From Baylisascaris procyonis (lineage: Eukaryota; Nematoda; Chromadorea; Rhabditida; Ascarididae): a stretch of 64,000 bases of DNA. The position numbers and the translations under genes were made by a program. The stretch lies in NCBI GenBank assembly GCA_037389465.1, contig JAZARR010000197.1:5194501-5258500 (forward strand), written 5' to 3'. This document shows positions 1-13,993 of the stretch, piece by piece; position 1 is the stretch's first letter, and the number at the start of each line of letters is the position of its first letter. The notes below the pieces were generated by a model, which ran no database searches, had not been told where the DNA came from, and saw only the letters and a program-made list of their open reading frames with translations.

Positions 1-1317
1 TCGATTCACCGATCGAATTCGATTTTTCGCAAGATCAAGATGTTTTAATTTACTCATTCCATCTAATACTTGCGTTGGAATTTCAGTGAGACGATTAAAA
101 GCCAATAGAAGTTCGGTAAGTGCAGGCTTCAAATTGTTGATAGTATTATTGTCGAGCCTGAAAATTATGAAATATTTATTGAAATATAAAATTTTTTCTT
201 TATATTTCTTTCTTCTCTTTTTTTTAAAAAATCATTTATATTTCTATATGCAAAGAGAATTTCAACTGAAATTTTTCTATAAAATTACTCAAAAAATAAT
301 TAAAAAAATTTTTTTTTTTATATAATCAAATACTTATTTCTACATTTCAATAATTTAAATGCTATGGAAAGATGCGTTAAATTGATATTATTATATTTTT
401 AAAATTCGATTTCTAAAAAAAAAGAATATTTATTAAAATTTTATGATTTAAATACATAAAATAAAGCTCATTTTTCTTTTTTTTTGCTTGATGAATTTCG
501 TTTATTTTTTCTTCCACCTTTCCCTCTTCCCCTACCAACTTTTCCCATCTTCCAATTCGGTATCGGTATTATTTTATGTGCAACTTATACTACCGTTACC
601 AGTATTGTCCTAGCTATCCGTCATTTTATATGCTTTTTGATTTTACAATATTTTAAATTATAAATTTAATTTTTTTTTATAAAGAAGCTTAAAATTATCA
701 ATTTTTTTAAATTGGGAATCCTTACATGATGAGTTTATTGCTGTTCATATTGAGATATTCGAGAGTTCTTAATTGTTGTAAAGCGGCAGGAAGCGTATGA
801 AGGTGATTCTCTTCGAGATTTAAACGTTGCATCGATTTAGCGATATTGATAAAAGTTCCACTAGGAATATGCACAATTTTATTATAGCTGAGATCTAATT
901 GTCGTAATTGACTTATCGAATTGAATGCATTTGCACTCACTGTTGAGATCTGAATTAAAAAAATGTATTAGCAAAAATATATTTAGAAAATTAAATATTC
1001 CGTTCATTTTTCACTTTAACCACCATCATTCTCAGTTCTTTTTTTTTTGTATTCTCGTTGAAAAAATTTGAAAAATTTGATAGATTTATGAAATATATGT
1101 TGAAAAAAATTTATAATTTTTTGAAAAACTTATAATTAAGGGTAAATATGATAGCATAAGATAGATAAGATGCGCTATACAAAGAACTAAAATAAATCGG
1201 AGGAAATTTGAAATAACAAATCTTTTGAAATTAGGGATTTTGCAAGGAAGCAAAGAGTTCATAGAACGTTTGTTTTTGATCTTCGCATGCATATAAATGA
1301 ATAAATAAGTGAGTAAG

Positions 1318-1388
<71 letters not shown>

Positions 1389-4300
1389 ATAGATGCATAT
1401 ATATGACAATATCGATGTGGTAAAATATTACTTTCTGTTCGTTTATTTTTTTGAATATTAACAAAAAAATTTCTGAGATAACAATTAGCAACTAGAGGAA
1501 ATGATTCAAGTGGCATATTGGCATTTATGTTTATCGATTTTAGAGCGCTTTTTGGAATCGTTTATGATGAATAAATTTAAAAATTCATTCAAATGCATTA
1601 GCCGATAAAAATGGCGATTTTTTTTTTTTTTTTTATGATTTCATTTATTTTAATGAATCCTATTATAATTTATTTAAATTTGGTTACTCATGAATAATTT
1701 TATCGAATTTCTCTCAAAAAATTTTTTGTTTTTTTTTTTTTGTTGGCGATGAATAAATTTAATCAGAGGTAAATGAATTTGCACAAAAAAAAAAAAATTT
1801 AGAAATTCGAATGAATTATATAAAAAAAATTTTCTCGATGAATTTAGAAATTTCTTCATACGAATATGGCAGACGGCAATTTTGATATCTATACTAATTT
1901 CGGTCGACATTATAACTTAAAGTTTAAATTAAATCGAAATAGATCTTACTTGATTATAACTGAGGTCAAGACGATTGAATTTTTGAAAGCTATTGAATGC
2001 GTTATCATCAAGCGTCAAAATACGATTATTGCTAAGTATGAGATCAATCTCGCCGGTGAATTCGACCTCAGGATTATAGGTTATTTGAGTGATATTATTA
2101 CCCTCCAAATCGAGATTACGTAACGTTTTTAATTCACGTATTGCAAGATAAGGTATCTGCAATATTCAATAAGATAATTTAGTTACTTGATACGGCAATA
2201 TAAGTTGATTATCTTTTCTATTAATATCAATGCTAATTTATCGTTACTTATTAATGCAATTTATTAATGAAATTTATATATTACAATTTATTTGTAATTT
2301 ATGCAATCTAACAACTAATAGTGCAATTTGCATTAAGAAATCATAGGTTACACTCTAAAAAAAATTTTTTTTTTCTTAAATTTGAAAGAAATTTACACAT
2401 CTTTCAGTGTGTGAATTGCTAATATCGAGTTATATTTAATTTAGTACTATCCAAATTGGGCAATAAAAGGAAGGAAAGCGATGAAAGAGTTCTTAATTTA
2501 GAAACCAATACATCAATGAGCTCGAGTATTACTGAAGACCCAAAACTTCAGAAAAAATTACTTCAATGGTGGATGGCTAAAATCGGCAATCTATAACAAA
2601 AGTCTTCCTGAATTATACATATGTTATGGATCTGCGCGAATTTCCTGCTCAAAACCTATTTGAATGCTTTTCATATTTGATAACTAAGAGCGATCGCTGA
2701 TGGATAAGTGAATAATAAGAAAGAGGATCGAATATTTTTAATTGTTTTGAATTTACGTTTCTTACTGTAATATGTCCTACTGCAACAAACAGTACTGTAA
2801 TATCGTCGACTTAGGTAGCACCTCTGCAGTTCGAATTTGCCTACTATATTATTTTGAATGATTTATAAACTTCCATATTTCTGGAATAGTGCTGATTGAG
2901 GAAAGAAGGATTATTTTTTTCGAAGATTATGGCATATTATTATAACATTTTAAAGTTAAAAAATTAGGCATTTTTTAATTTTTTATGATAGGGGGAAGGG
3001 CTTTTTAAGAAGGAAGCATTATTTCGTTGAAGGAATAGTTATAAGCCAGGATGGGGGAAAAGTTAGGGGAAGGGGAGGTAAAAAGCCTTATTAGCATTAA
3101 ACATTTTATTAAGGAAATCTTTAATAAACGGTTATTTTTTCTTATTTTTGTAATTTATTTAATTTCAAATTTTCAAGGATTAATCTACGAATTTACGTAT
3201 ACCCACCTGTTGTAGGACATTGTTTTTCATGTCGATGAACCATACTGAAGGGGGCAAAGCAAGTTTCTCAATTTCACTGAGGCGATTATTAGCGATTGTT
3301 AACACTTGTAAAGGTAATCGATATAGAGATCGTCTCGGTAATATTGTTATCTGAAATTATTTTTTAAAATTATTTTTTCAATATTTGCGAAATTTCAAAA
3401 ATTTTTAAGAATTTATATATTTGTGTGCATTGCAATGACACATTAATATTACTAATTGGTTTATTTCTGATATTTTATGTTGAATAATTGAATTATCAAA
3501 ATAAAATACTTCAACAGTTGAAAAATCATCGTTTGATGACTACTAAAAGCTTCACCTACACAGGGGTTCGAGCCCAGCTCTTCCTGTTTTCTCGCCGATG
3601 CTCTAACCGACTGAGCTATTTAACAACACTTCGTTCCCTAAAAAAATTCAAAATTAAATGAATTTTATTGAAAGTCAACAAACCTGATTATGATCAAGAT
3701 GAAGATAATGAAGATTCTTTAATTGTGTTTCATCAAATGTATGCGATTTTATTTCCGCAATCATATTTTGTTGTAAATGGAGGTATTGAAGTTGATGAAG
3801 ATATGTTAATGCCCATGATGGTATTGATGAAAGGCTATTCTCATTGAGTGTCAATTGATAAAGTTTGCTCTAAAATAATACTATTAAATCGAATCATTTA
3901 TTTATGCATATTTAGATTTATTCCAATTTTATATAAATTATTTTATTATATTTTATTTATTATTGTTATATATTCATATTTATTATTTTATTATTACTAT
4001 TTCATTTTATTATTATAAAAATTATTTTAAATAAATAATCACTTCACTCCGGATAATCACTCAACTCTGGATATATTCACTCCAGCCGATGATTTGACAG
4101 ATGCTTTAACGTAGTGCCATTCGTGGAAAAGCAAAGGATATGCTTGTTGTCACCATATTTTTGAATCTCTTTTTGGATGCTCCTTATTTTATTTTCTCAT
4201 GTTCGCTAGTTTTATTATCGCTTTTGTTTATCGCTCTTATCTCTACGGTGTTATCGCCTAAACTTTTATCTTGATATCTATGTTTTTCAAACACTCTACA

Positions 4301-7065
4301 TTACTAAATTTTTTACAAATGGGAATATTTTTTTTTTTACAAATGGAATATGCATGGGTGAGAAACACTTAATTAAAATAAGGTAGTGAAATTTTTGAGA
4401 ATCTTAATAACAACACATTAATCCAATTGGACATATGCGCCAATTAAAGAGTACTCACAACGAGAAATTCTATAACGCGAAGTGTACTTTCGCTTTGCAT
4501 ATGCACATTGCATATAATATATAGTACTAAAAGTGTAACAAAGGTAGAGGAGATTTTGTAGTGCGATGAATTCGAAACGTACAATTGGCATAAATATTGA
4601 GAATTGATTTCTGGACGCTTAGAGCTTTGAAAACCTCTAAAGTTTGCTATTCTTTAAGCTTTTTTTAAAAAATTCTTTTATCTACAATTTTTTTTTATCC
4701 CTCTTAGGATTTTTTCTCGAAATTTTCATATTTTAATTGAAATAATTGATATATTTATTTATATTTATTGAATTACTTACGAATATTTTAAAAGACAAAC
4801 CTCTAAAGTGCGAAAAGCGTTAACATTGATCGTTTCAATATGATTGTGTGTAAAATCGAGTAGTTGAATATTTTGATTTTTGAAAGCATCTTGTGAGAGA
4901 AACGATAAACTACTTTCAATAATCGATAACGCAACGATGCTATAAATTGTCTCCTAAAAACGATATAATATTTTATATAAATAATAAATAATAAATAAAA
5001 TTTAATAAATAAGTTCTAATTTTTTTTTTCACCTGAGACTTATTGATAAGCGATGTGTTAGAATGAAATATGAGTATATTGGAAGGACGTTGATCAATGA
5101 ATTTTGGATAAAGGATAGTGTTAAGCAAAATAGGAATGCTTGGCCTAACGTTGAAAAAGGTGGCTAGTGCCTAGCCCGAAAGCCCCTACAAGTCTTCTTG
5201 CCTATAATTTTCAAGGCGTAGAAAAAATTCGCTGAGAAAAGATCTGAAGAGCTGCTTCATGGCATATATCGCAAATAATCACGGAACTTACATGCAAGAA
5301 TAATTGAGCCTCAAAGCCTCAGTGAGGAAGTGGTCATCATCTCTCTTACTCTCCCTTACTTAGCTACCCTTTTTTTTTATATTTGCCTATCTATTTAGCA
5401 CATATGAACTTAAAGGAACCTGTCGAGAAAATATTGATTCAATCCTCATAATTTATGCGTCCTTATTTCATCTTTCATAATTTCTGCTTTTTATTTTTTA
5501 TTTTTATGGTTATTGTGATTATGGTTATATATGTTTTATCCTTGTTTATTCAACAATTGGTACCATTGCTTGCATGGTACTAATAATTATAAAATGTCTA
5601 ATTTTATAATTGAATATTTATTTTTTATTTTGAAAATGTGCAAATCACCTATTTATTTATTGATCAATTACTATGAAGCATCGATGAAATAACGATGCAT
5701 TTTGCTTAGAGTGAATGAGTTGTATTATCGTCTCTCTCTCTCTGTCTATTATTTTTTATTTTATTTATTTATTTATTTATTTTTTTTGCTTCTTCTGTGC
5801 TGAAAACAATATGAGATGTAACATTTCTAATGAGGGCAATGCTTATATAACGCAGAATAGGGCTAACGCTATTGCCACCCGTTGAGAAAAAAGTTTTTAC
5901 AGCTGGCAACAGATGGATCAAATTATGAAAACATTGACAGTCTAAGGCATTCTATAGACATTCGAAATTCTCGTCATTTAGCCACATTGAGATGGTGGGA
6001 AGAGAAAGGGAAAATTGGAAAAAATTAATGATTGTTAGATTTTGCATCAATTAAAATAATAAAGTATGCATCTAAATTTGTAAAATAAATTAGCAAATAA
6101 TTTTTTTTTTCATCTATCGCTATAAAATTGTTCATTCTCATATGGAGTTAAATTTTTTTTTTTGCTTCTAGAATTGCGCACATTATTTGTTTAGATAGAT
6201 AATGAATTCGTTGATTTGTATGAGTGATATGGATTTGTTTTTATGCGACGAAAATTTATTTATATAAAAATTACAAAATGGAATAATAAAAATAACATTG
6301 TAATTGATTAAATGAAATATATTTTATTCTAAATTCGCAATATGTTGCGGAATTTCTTCGAATTTGAAAGCGATTCAACGTAACACAATTCAAGTCGATT
6401 GATCCTTGAGATTGCTATTAATGGAATTCCTATTTTGAGAGAGAAATTATTAATGCTTAGTCAAATCCATATGAACGTGAGAAGAAGCGAGCGAGTCTAC
6501 CACTTAGTTACCGCAATCCTATCCATGGGCATAAGGGAAACCAATTAGTGATATCGCCGTATTGTGGTACTGTTCGGTTATTGATCGTTTCGTAAGTAAT
6601 ACAGTAAGTAAGATAATGAAGTATTGGGGGAAATATTAGCTAAAAAAGTAAAAAAAAAATATATATATATATATATTACGGGTAAAATATGTTGAATTAA
6701 AAGATTAGATGGAAATCATAAACATAAAATTTTGCATATTTATAAAATATTTGCATAATTCGGTGGAAATATTCATAAAAGTTGAGCTAAAAAGGAATTG
6801 AAATAATCTATGTATATCTGGGATAAAAATAAATTAAAGTATTTAATGCATATTTAAAATGAAACATATATCGATATATGAGACTTCAAGTAGTAATATT
6901 TAGAAGGAAGGGTTTACATTATGCAAATGTGGTGTTGGTTGATCGTATGGAATGGCGGGTATAGTAATCCAGGGTTGTCTCCGGCAACGAATATGGATAC
7001 TCGATTCACCATCGATGTTTTCGCACATGCATGATTTCCATTTGGAGTTCGGTGCTGCATCGAAT
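1..7065 (-). CDS. secreted/extracellular leucine-rich-repeat protein (partial at both ends)
   Basis: Seven exons read on the minus strand, in order 7065-6918, 4953-4801, 3869-3684, 3350-3207, 2156-1950, 949-726 and 157-1 (continuing off the left edge). All junctions have GT-AG signals (donors GTAAAC, GTTTGT, GTTTGT, GTGGGT, GTAAGA, GTAAGG) and phases agree, giving at least 406 codons. The first exon found carries an LRRNT-like cysteine cap (C-M-C, then a third Cys 13 residues on, in I-R-C). The following exons give about a dozen leucine-rich repeats, for example LRQLDLSYNKIVHIP, LRNLDLEGNNITQI and LKHLDLAKNRI. The 6918-7065 exon opens with the last base of a split codon, so an upstream exon, presumably the signal peptide and start, must exist; I could not place it with matching phase. 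The C-terminal part (LRRCT, membrane segment or other domain) is outside the window, so a secreted eLRR-only protein cannot be told from a chaoptin- or LRIG-like receptor. Introns are 0.3-2 kb and hold only low-complexity DNA, apart from a tRNA-derived relic near 3.6 kb. Confidence 0.88.
1317..1390. repeat. (ATAA)n microsatellite
   Basis: About 18 near-perfect tandem copies of a 4-base ATAA unit inside the 950-1949 intron of the LRR gene. The Y-L-F-I repeat proteins that can be translated across it on the minus strand are artefacts of the array. Confidence 0.97.
3560..3632 (-). repeat. tRNA-derived relic (SINE head or tRNA pseudogene)
   Basis: Lies in the 3351-3683 intron of the LRR gene, in the same orientation. 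On the minus strand it has an A-box match (TAGCTCAGTCGGTTAGAGC, a perfect 4-bp D stem GCTC/GAGC) and, about 28 bases later, a B-box-like GGCTCGAACCC with one mismatch to the consensus. The anticodon arm and acceptor stem do not pair properly, so a functional tRNA is unlikely. Confidence 0.6.
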
Positions 7066-8080
7066 CTGCAAATGAAATCGTATTGAATGTTAGATTGGTA
7101 ACAATATTCATCGGAAAGCTAATGAACTGAAATATATTGGAATTTTTATCGTTGCAGCTTGAGGAAAACCTCATTCGTTGCTCGAACTTCTCCAAATGCA
7201 TCAAAATCGTTGCCTAGGTTTTGAGCTGAAGGTTCGTTTACAATGTTTGAAATCCAAGTGAGCTTGAGCTTTGAAATCTATGTAGTACTCTGAAGTCCAA
7301 GCGCAAATTTTCGGAGTGCATATGTAGGATTTGAAATTGAGGAAATTTTAGATGTATAGAATTTTTGCCAATCAATGAGTGCATAGGTTTAATATTCCTT
7401 TATAGCTTAGCAAGTTGCAGATGATAGTACAAATGATGGATTCTTCAGCTCTTCCCCCATCCTCTGGTTTCAAAGCAGTTTCAGCAGACAGTCGGTGATT
7501 TGTATAGGATAGAGTAAATTGTGTGATTTGACGCTTCATTGCAAATTGCGCTAACAATTCGATAACGAGTAGTTATAGAGTATCCTCTGGGATGTGTTTT
7601 TTCATTGAGAAGATTCATATCACTTAACACTTTTCAAGTGTTGAAATCGATAGACGATTTGTTGAGAAACGTATCAATAGAAAGGAAAAAGAACCATTAA
7701 AAACTTTATTTTAGAAAGGAAAAAACCAACCAGGTGTTACAATAAAAAAAAAATTTTGTTGATTAAGCATTCAACCTAAGTTTTCTTCGTTAAAACTTAA
7801 TAATGACCACTTTATTTTATGCAAATATAAAGACGTTTGCTGTCATCGAGCATCGCTTCCCCTTAGGCGCTAACATATTAAGCATCTATTGGGGGCATAT
7901 TTTGCATATGCAAAACGACTCATCGACTAGCTAAAGTAGGTAAGTGCTAAGCTCGAATGAGGCATAAAGCGATGCGTAGTCAGTCGTTACTTGATGGGAT
8001 TTATTCGTCATCACCGTGGCAGACATTGGCGGAAATCACAACAAAACTCAAGAGATATGAGCAAATCATAAATCTGTAAG

Positions 8081-8172
8081 AATATGAATTGATATCTAGG
8101 ATATAAGGATATATCTATAAAGATATAAATTGATATCTAGGATATAAGGATATATCTATAAGGTTATAAATT
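8081..8172. repeat. tandem duplication, 41-bp period
   Basis: Two nearly identical copies of a unit containing TTGATATCTAGGATATAAGG, 41 bases apart, followed by a short third fragment (TTATAAATTGA). It ends directly before the GTATGT site of the minus-strand coding candidate at 8156-8317. Confidence 0.9.
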
Positions 8173-8317
8173 GACATACGTGCATGGTCTGTCCATAGAT
8201 ATCGCTATCGATTCGACATTGACAATTATTGAAGTGATGATCGCATTCACAAAAAGAATACAGAATGATCCTCTCGACGATTTGATTCGTTGAAAAATGG
8301 TTTTCATCGCTGTTCAT
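8156..8317 (-). CDS. possible exon with a phospholipase-A2-like cysteine motif
   Basis: An open minus-strand frame starting at ATG 8317 with 46 codons up to a good GTATGT donor at 8179-8174. If unspliced it would stop after 7 more codons. The stretch FCECDHHFNNC has the C-x-C-D-x5-C spacing seen around the last helix of secreted phospholipases A2. The catalytic C-C-x-x-H-D motif was not found in neighbouring sequence. The Cys that normally sits five residues before this motif is an Ile, and no good acceptor or signal peptide was identified. Chance is the leading alternative. Confidence 0.15.
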   Translation of the reverse strand: MNSDENHFSTNQIVERIILYSFCECDHHFNNCQCRIDSDIYGQTMHVCQFITL

Positions 8318-9864
8318 TTTAGTTGATCTTTAGTGATCATCATCAGCATTCAGCATTGCATTAACCCATTATCGATTTCAGCATTAAATCACTCCTCAAG
8401 TGAATATTAATTATTCGTTATTTATATTATTGCGATTTATTACTTTAATTTTTACAGAAATTCATTCAAGAGGATATCAGTATTTGCATATATCGAAGAT
8501 ATATATTGTTTAGATGGAGACAGATAGGTGGAAGATGGTGTTCGCAGCTGCAAAAGAAAATTTTCTTTTCTAGACCTAATATTGGCCTATATATCTTCAT
8601 AGAAGAAATTAAAAGCAAAAATGAGCCAAAATTTGGGTTTGACAAACGAATAATTAAACGCTTTTATACGTTAATTGAACGGTTAGCAATTAAAATATGG
8701 TCAATCAGATGAAAAAAAAAATCGGTCGAAATGAATTACAAAAAAAAAGCCACCTTTTTTATTTATTATAGAATTGTTGAATAGATTATTAAATTAAAGC
8801 ATTTGATATTTTTTTATTCATAATATTGTAATTAAAAAAGAGAAATTACAATTACTGATGAATTATTTTCTCTGATTTTACAACTACTAAAGAATTTTTT
8901 TCTTCGATTTCGGTGCAATATGCTCACACATAACGGAACTGCAACATTATGCACTAATACTCTTATAAGTAAAGAAATTTTTTTAATGATTGTAAAGGAA
9001 TGTCATTCACATTAGCTGTAATAAATTTGAATTAAAAAAAAATTTTTTTTTGGTTATTTATTTTGTTGGTGAGCTAGTTGAATGAAAGGAGGGGGTTAGG
9101 GTTAGATAAAGAGCTAAAAGAGTGGAGCTGGCTAAACGATTTGAGTGGTAGCAATTCGGAAATGTTTGTTGGTATGTCTAGCCATTGTGATGTGATTTCC
9201 TTTTTTTCGAAACATCAACACAAATAGCGCCCGTTTTGTTTTGAAATTGCTTAGCATTGAATAATTTGTTGAGTTGTGTTGTTTGCGGTGCGCAAAATGA
9301 CCAATGTAATCGCAGAGAAAAAAAAATTGCACAGCGTTATGTCAACGGTGACAACAACAGTTGTATTCGATGTGAAGAGTGTTGATGAGTGAGAGACAAT
9401 ATAAGAGAGAGTAACTAGTTGAAGTAACTTTGTCGGCGGCTGTCATTTGTTGAGACATTGCCAATGAATGATGCGTGCAGCCGTTACGCCCAACTACTAT
9501 GTACAGCTTCAGATCTAAAGCCAAAACTCGTTCGGAATAATTGCCAATTTGCCGACTAATGAGCAAATTTGGTTAATTCTCACACACTCACATATTAATT
9601 CCTCTTTGGGAGAATAAATCCCCAAACGCATTGTTTATAAATTTTAATTGATTGTTGAAATCAACCTGCAATCGTATAAAGAAGTATATAATTGTTTTAT
9701 CGACCTTTATTAGGTAAACGTAAGATAAGTGTGTTTCATTGAATTTTCAGTTTTTATTCCAATAGTAAAAGAAACTCAACAAAACATTTTTGGAGTATTA
9801 CTATATGGCAGCGAATATGCACTACAAGTGTGATAGTACATGGAGATCTCACCCGTCGTTAACA

Positions 9865-9971
<107 letters not shown>

Positions 9972-10440
9972 CAGGGAATAGGTTAGGGGTTAGTTACTGA
10001 AAGATGGCATTATAAAATTTTACTAGAAGAATACAGGACGCTAGAAATTATACCGTAAGGGGTAGAACCTCAAATGTTGAGCTATCCCATTTTATTGCTA
10101 ATGAGATAGAAAGAATGATATCATGCCGATACAGTTGATCACATTTTTCGTTTTCAATATACCAGGAGAGGTCATTTTCTCTAATTTTTCTGCGGTAATC
10201 TCAATACGTTTTTCAAATTTAATTTTACCATCATTTCTTTAATCTAAACTGATGTTTATTGCACAATGATTAGATATAGCCATTAATGCGTACAAAGTTC
10301 GGTCTTGATACTTTTGCCAACCTCAAAGCTATAGATTCTGCTTCGAAAATATGAGTTACACTATCTAGTATCGGAAATTCAATAGAGTAAGAGGGATGGT
10401 GAGATGATATTTTACAATTGAATCATTTCATTTTTTTTAA

Positions 10441-10575
10441 ATGAAAATATTTGTTGCATCGATTGTTTCAGCTATGTGGGAATTTGTTTTGATCGTACCG
10501 ATTGATGCCACACATCTGGCAGTATTGTTATATATGCCGCGTTACTGGCCAGGAGACATCTTGCATTTTTTTTAA
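10441..10575 (+). CDS. small open reading frame, 44 codons, hydrophobic N-terminus
   Basis: ATG at 10441 to TAA at 10573-10575. The peptide starts MKIFVASIVSAMWEFV and ends RYWPGDILHFF, so it looks like a signal peptide or membrane segment followed by a short tail, and it uses more W, P and G codons than most random frames nearby. No homologue is recognised, there are no splice partners, and a frame of this length is common by chance in such AT-rich DNA. Confidence 0.12.
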   Translation: MKIFVASIVSAMWEFVLIVPIDATHLAVLLYMPRYWPGDILHFF

Positions 10576-11302
10576 AAGCTTATCGGAATTTCATGGCGTT
10601 CAACTGTGAATTATTTAAAAGCGTTCTAGAGATTAGCGAAACAAGAGCCGATAACGGAAAAAAGACAACGAACGTTAAAGGAAATTTCTAAGCAAATATC
10701 GCATATCAATAATGCGGTGTCGTTTAATGTTTCAAGATTGTGGTATTCATTTACAAATTCTTTAATGCAAAAATTTTTAGGCGCATAAAAATAAATGAGA
10801 AGATGCGGCGCAAGTGTCCTATGGCGGATCGGCAAGAATCTCTCTCACTAAACGTTTACGCAATAATTTATTAAAATCTACAAAGAAATTCATTGTCTAA
10901 TATGCGTTTCTTTAGGTGATAGGTGAATAAACGCAAATTCTTTGATCTAGTTTTCAGCAATGGGTTGGTTATTCAATAAGGTTTAGTGTATTACTGAATC
11001 CATACAAACGGTGATTTATCCGGAAATGAAATACAACAATTGCTTCAAATAGAAGTCAAATGGGGAAGAATAGCAGAAATACGTACCACACATGTTAGAG
11101 GTATCATCTCAGTGGTACTACTCACGAAGGGGACGAAGGGAGGGGAGGGGAATGCGGAACATCTCCTAAATATAACCATCTCAAAATAAGTGTTTCAATT
11201 GTAGAACGAGATTTGCGAAAAAATTCATTTTCAATTCTAGTGGTAATCTTTTTCGTCGTATTTAATTATGCTAATTTTTATATTCGTAAATGATAATATC
11301 AG

Positions 11303-11352
11303 TGAGAGAGAGAGAGAGAAAGAAAGAAAGAGAGAAAGAGAGAGGGAGAGAG
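11303..11352. repeat. GA-rich microsatellite (GA/GAAA)n
   Basis: A pure purine tract on the plus strand made of GA and GAAA units over about 50 bases. Confidence 0.9.
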
Positions 11353-13993
11353 TGATGATGATGGAATAAAAAAAATACATTTTCGTTTAATGCATAGAGA
11401 AAAAAACGTTTCACCCATACGTATCGAGACGTAACGCTTTTTTTTTTTTTTTTTGGTTCACTTAAAAAGCATATTGGCATATCGCATTTCTTTTTCTTCC
11501 TTTTTTTGTCGAACGTTCAAGAAGTATAACGAGCGACAGAAAAAAAACGTAAGAGAGAGAGATCTAGTCCATAAGATAGGAAGAATAGCGGCTAAGAGAT
11601 AAGAGCGATCTAGAGGATGATAAAATTCCGAACATAATACTACCTAGTAATTAATTAATTAAATTAATTAAATTTTAATTTAATTAATCAAATTAATGAA
11701 CTAAATTTTGCACCTATGAATCACACCTGTGTTTTATGATTCACAAGTGTAAAGCGAAAATTTTCCACTAGGAGACATTTCAACTATAAAATATGAAAGA
11801 ATTCGATAGAGAGATATTTTAATGGCTAAAACGAAGAAGAAAGATATATGCTAATTTTATAGATTTGCAAGCTTTTCTTCTTGGCTTTTGGGCGAATGAT
11901 CGTTTCGAAAAGTGCAAAAAGCACATAAATACACCAACTCTACCACTTCGTATAGATTTATTCGCTTTTGCTTTAGTTACTATACCATTTAAACTTTCTA
12001 AAATTCTTAATCTTTTATATTAAAAAAAACGTCGATTTATATAGGTACAATTTTATTTGTAATGAGTCTAATTTGAATAGCTTAATTAAATATATGAATT
12101 TTAAAAATATCAATTTTTCTCTAATTTTTTTCGGCCACAATTTTATAGCATCTACAGTTACGGTGAACTAGAAACGATTATTGACAGGTAAAGACCGCAT
12201 AGATATTTTCGCTGACGGCGGATATTTGATTTTTAAACTAAATAAATTTTATAATTACAAATTTTTCTAGATGTTGAGTTGAAAAAACAACCAAGTAGAC
12301 TGACATACGCTTATATATTGCTAAAAATGATAGGATAATAATGCCGTCTTCGATATGCAAATTTGCCTCGAAAGAACAAATAAAGAAGTTCGATCGAAAT
12401 CATCTAAAGGCGGTTTTCCTTTAATGAATCATTGTGCGCAGCAATGCGATGATCTATCAACACGATCATAAACATATTTTAGCACTGCAAGACAAGCAAA
12501 AGCAAGTGGCTAACGCTAAAAGCTAACAGCCGACACCATCGAAACGAGAGCCAACAACGTTTTCACTAACCGCCCACTCAATACTTTAATTTTCTATTAT
12601 ACTTCACTATATATTCATGATATGTATCCGAAATATCACATATAGATGGATAAACACAATGAATAACATTCATCTTAGTACAATTTATGGGTTTGATTTA
12701 TATAAAAAAATATATGTGGTAAATAGGAAGATTATAATTTATAAGGGGACGAGAGAAAGGGTGCAATATGGAAAGGACTAAAAGCTGAAAAATTTTCGAT
12801 TTTTTAAATCTTTAATTGATCTCCCTCGAAAATTCATGCAAGAGTTCTTGGGATATGTACTGATATCATATCATCACTAAATTTGAAAACAATTCTTGCA
12901 GATTGACAAGCAGATGAAAGAGTAATGAGATGTTGGGGAAATCAGCGAATTAGAGAAGATTAAATTTCCTTTTCTTAATTTATAATACCATTAAAGGATT
13001 CGTTTACTTGTCAGGCCTCAATACTTTTTTTTTTTCAACGATTCTCATTCCTTTCTCAACAAAAGTCTCATGTTCGATCCTAAATTTTTGCAAATGTAGG
13101 CAATGTTTTGCAATTTTTGTGAGAAAGTTTTGCAAAGCTATCTATTGCGAATTTCTGCAATTTTTTTGCAACCTTCAATCGGTTTTTTTTCTCTCTCTGC
13201 TAAAAGGCAACAGCAATAACGACGCAATAGAGGCAAATTATTATGTCTGAATATAAATGCAATGATTTCTTATGGAAAATTTTTTGCACTCAAATTTCTC
13301 TCTAATTATGTCGAGGATTTTTTAAACTGAAATTAATTTATATGAGCAATTTTCAAGTGGAAATATATATTATTTGTGGATGAAAAGTATCACATTCCAA
13401 ATGGTAAGAAATGAATTGATATAGAATATTTACATATTATAATACGGATCGCGAAAGGTAACATTATGCAAATATCAAAAAAAAAAAAATACTGCGAATT
13501 CGATTCCAAAATTCAACTTCAAATATTTCATTTAAATTCGAATTGTGCACATTTGAAAGTTTAGATTAGACAATTATTGTTTCAACGTTTCAGCTGCTAT
13601 AGTTTTTATTGCTCTATGAATCACTACTGTTCGGGATTTCTAAAACGAAGAAGGAATTAGGTTACTAATCTGAATTGATGAAAAAAGACAGTGAATTTAC
13701 ATATTACTAAATCAGTTTTACAATAAAATCATCGCACTGTGATAGCGATTAATTTGCATATTGGTATTAGCATACTAAGTGTGATATTTGCATATTTACT
13801 TTCATGTTTTAAGTTATCTTTGTGGGAAAAAAAATTCTTGTCCTTTTTTCTTTCCACTAATCTGTTCACGCAAATTGAGATTGATACTTGAGTATGAAGT
13901 CGATAGAATCTTCGATTTCTCAAAGAAACAAAGGGGGAAAAACTTGCGAATTTTTGTGCTTTATTAAAATCTAGGCTGTTTAGAAGTAAATAT

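Noticed and set aside
1086..1516. Three overlapping minus-strand frames rich in Y-L-F-I
   Set aside because: Translation of the (ATAA)n microsatellite in three frames.
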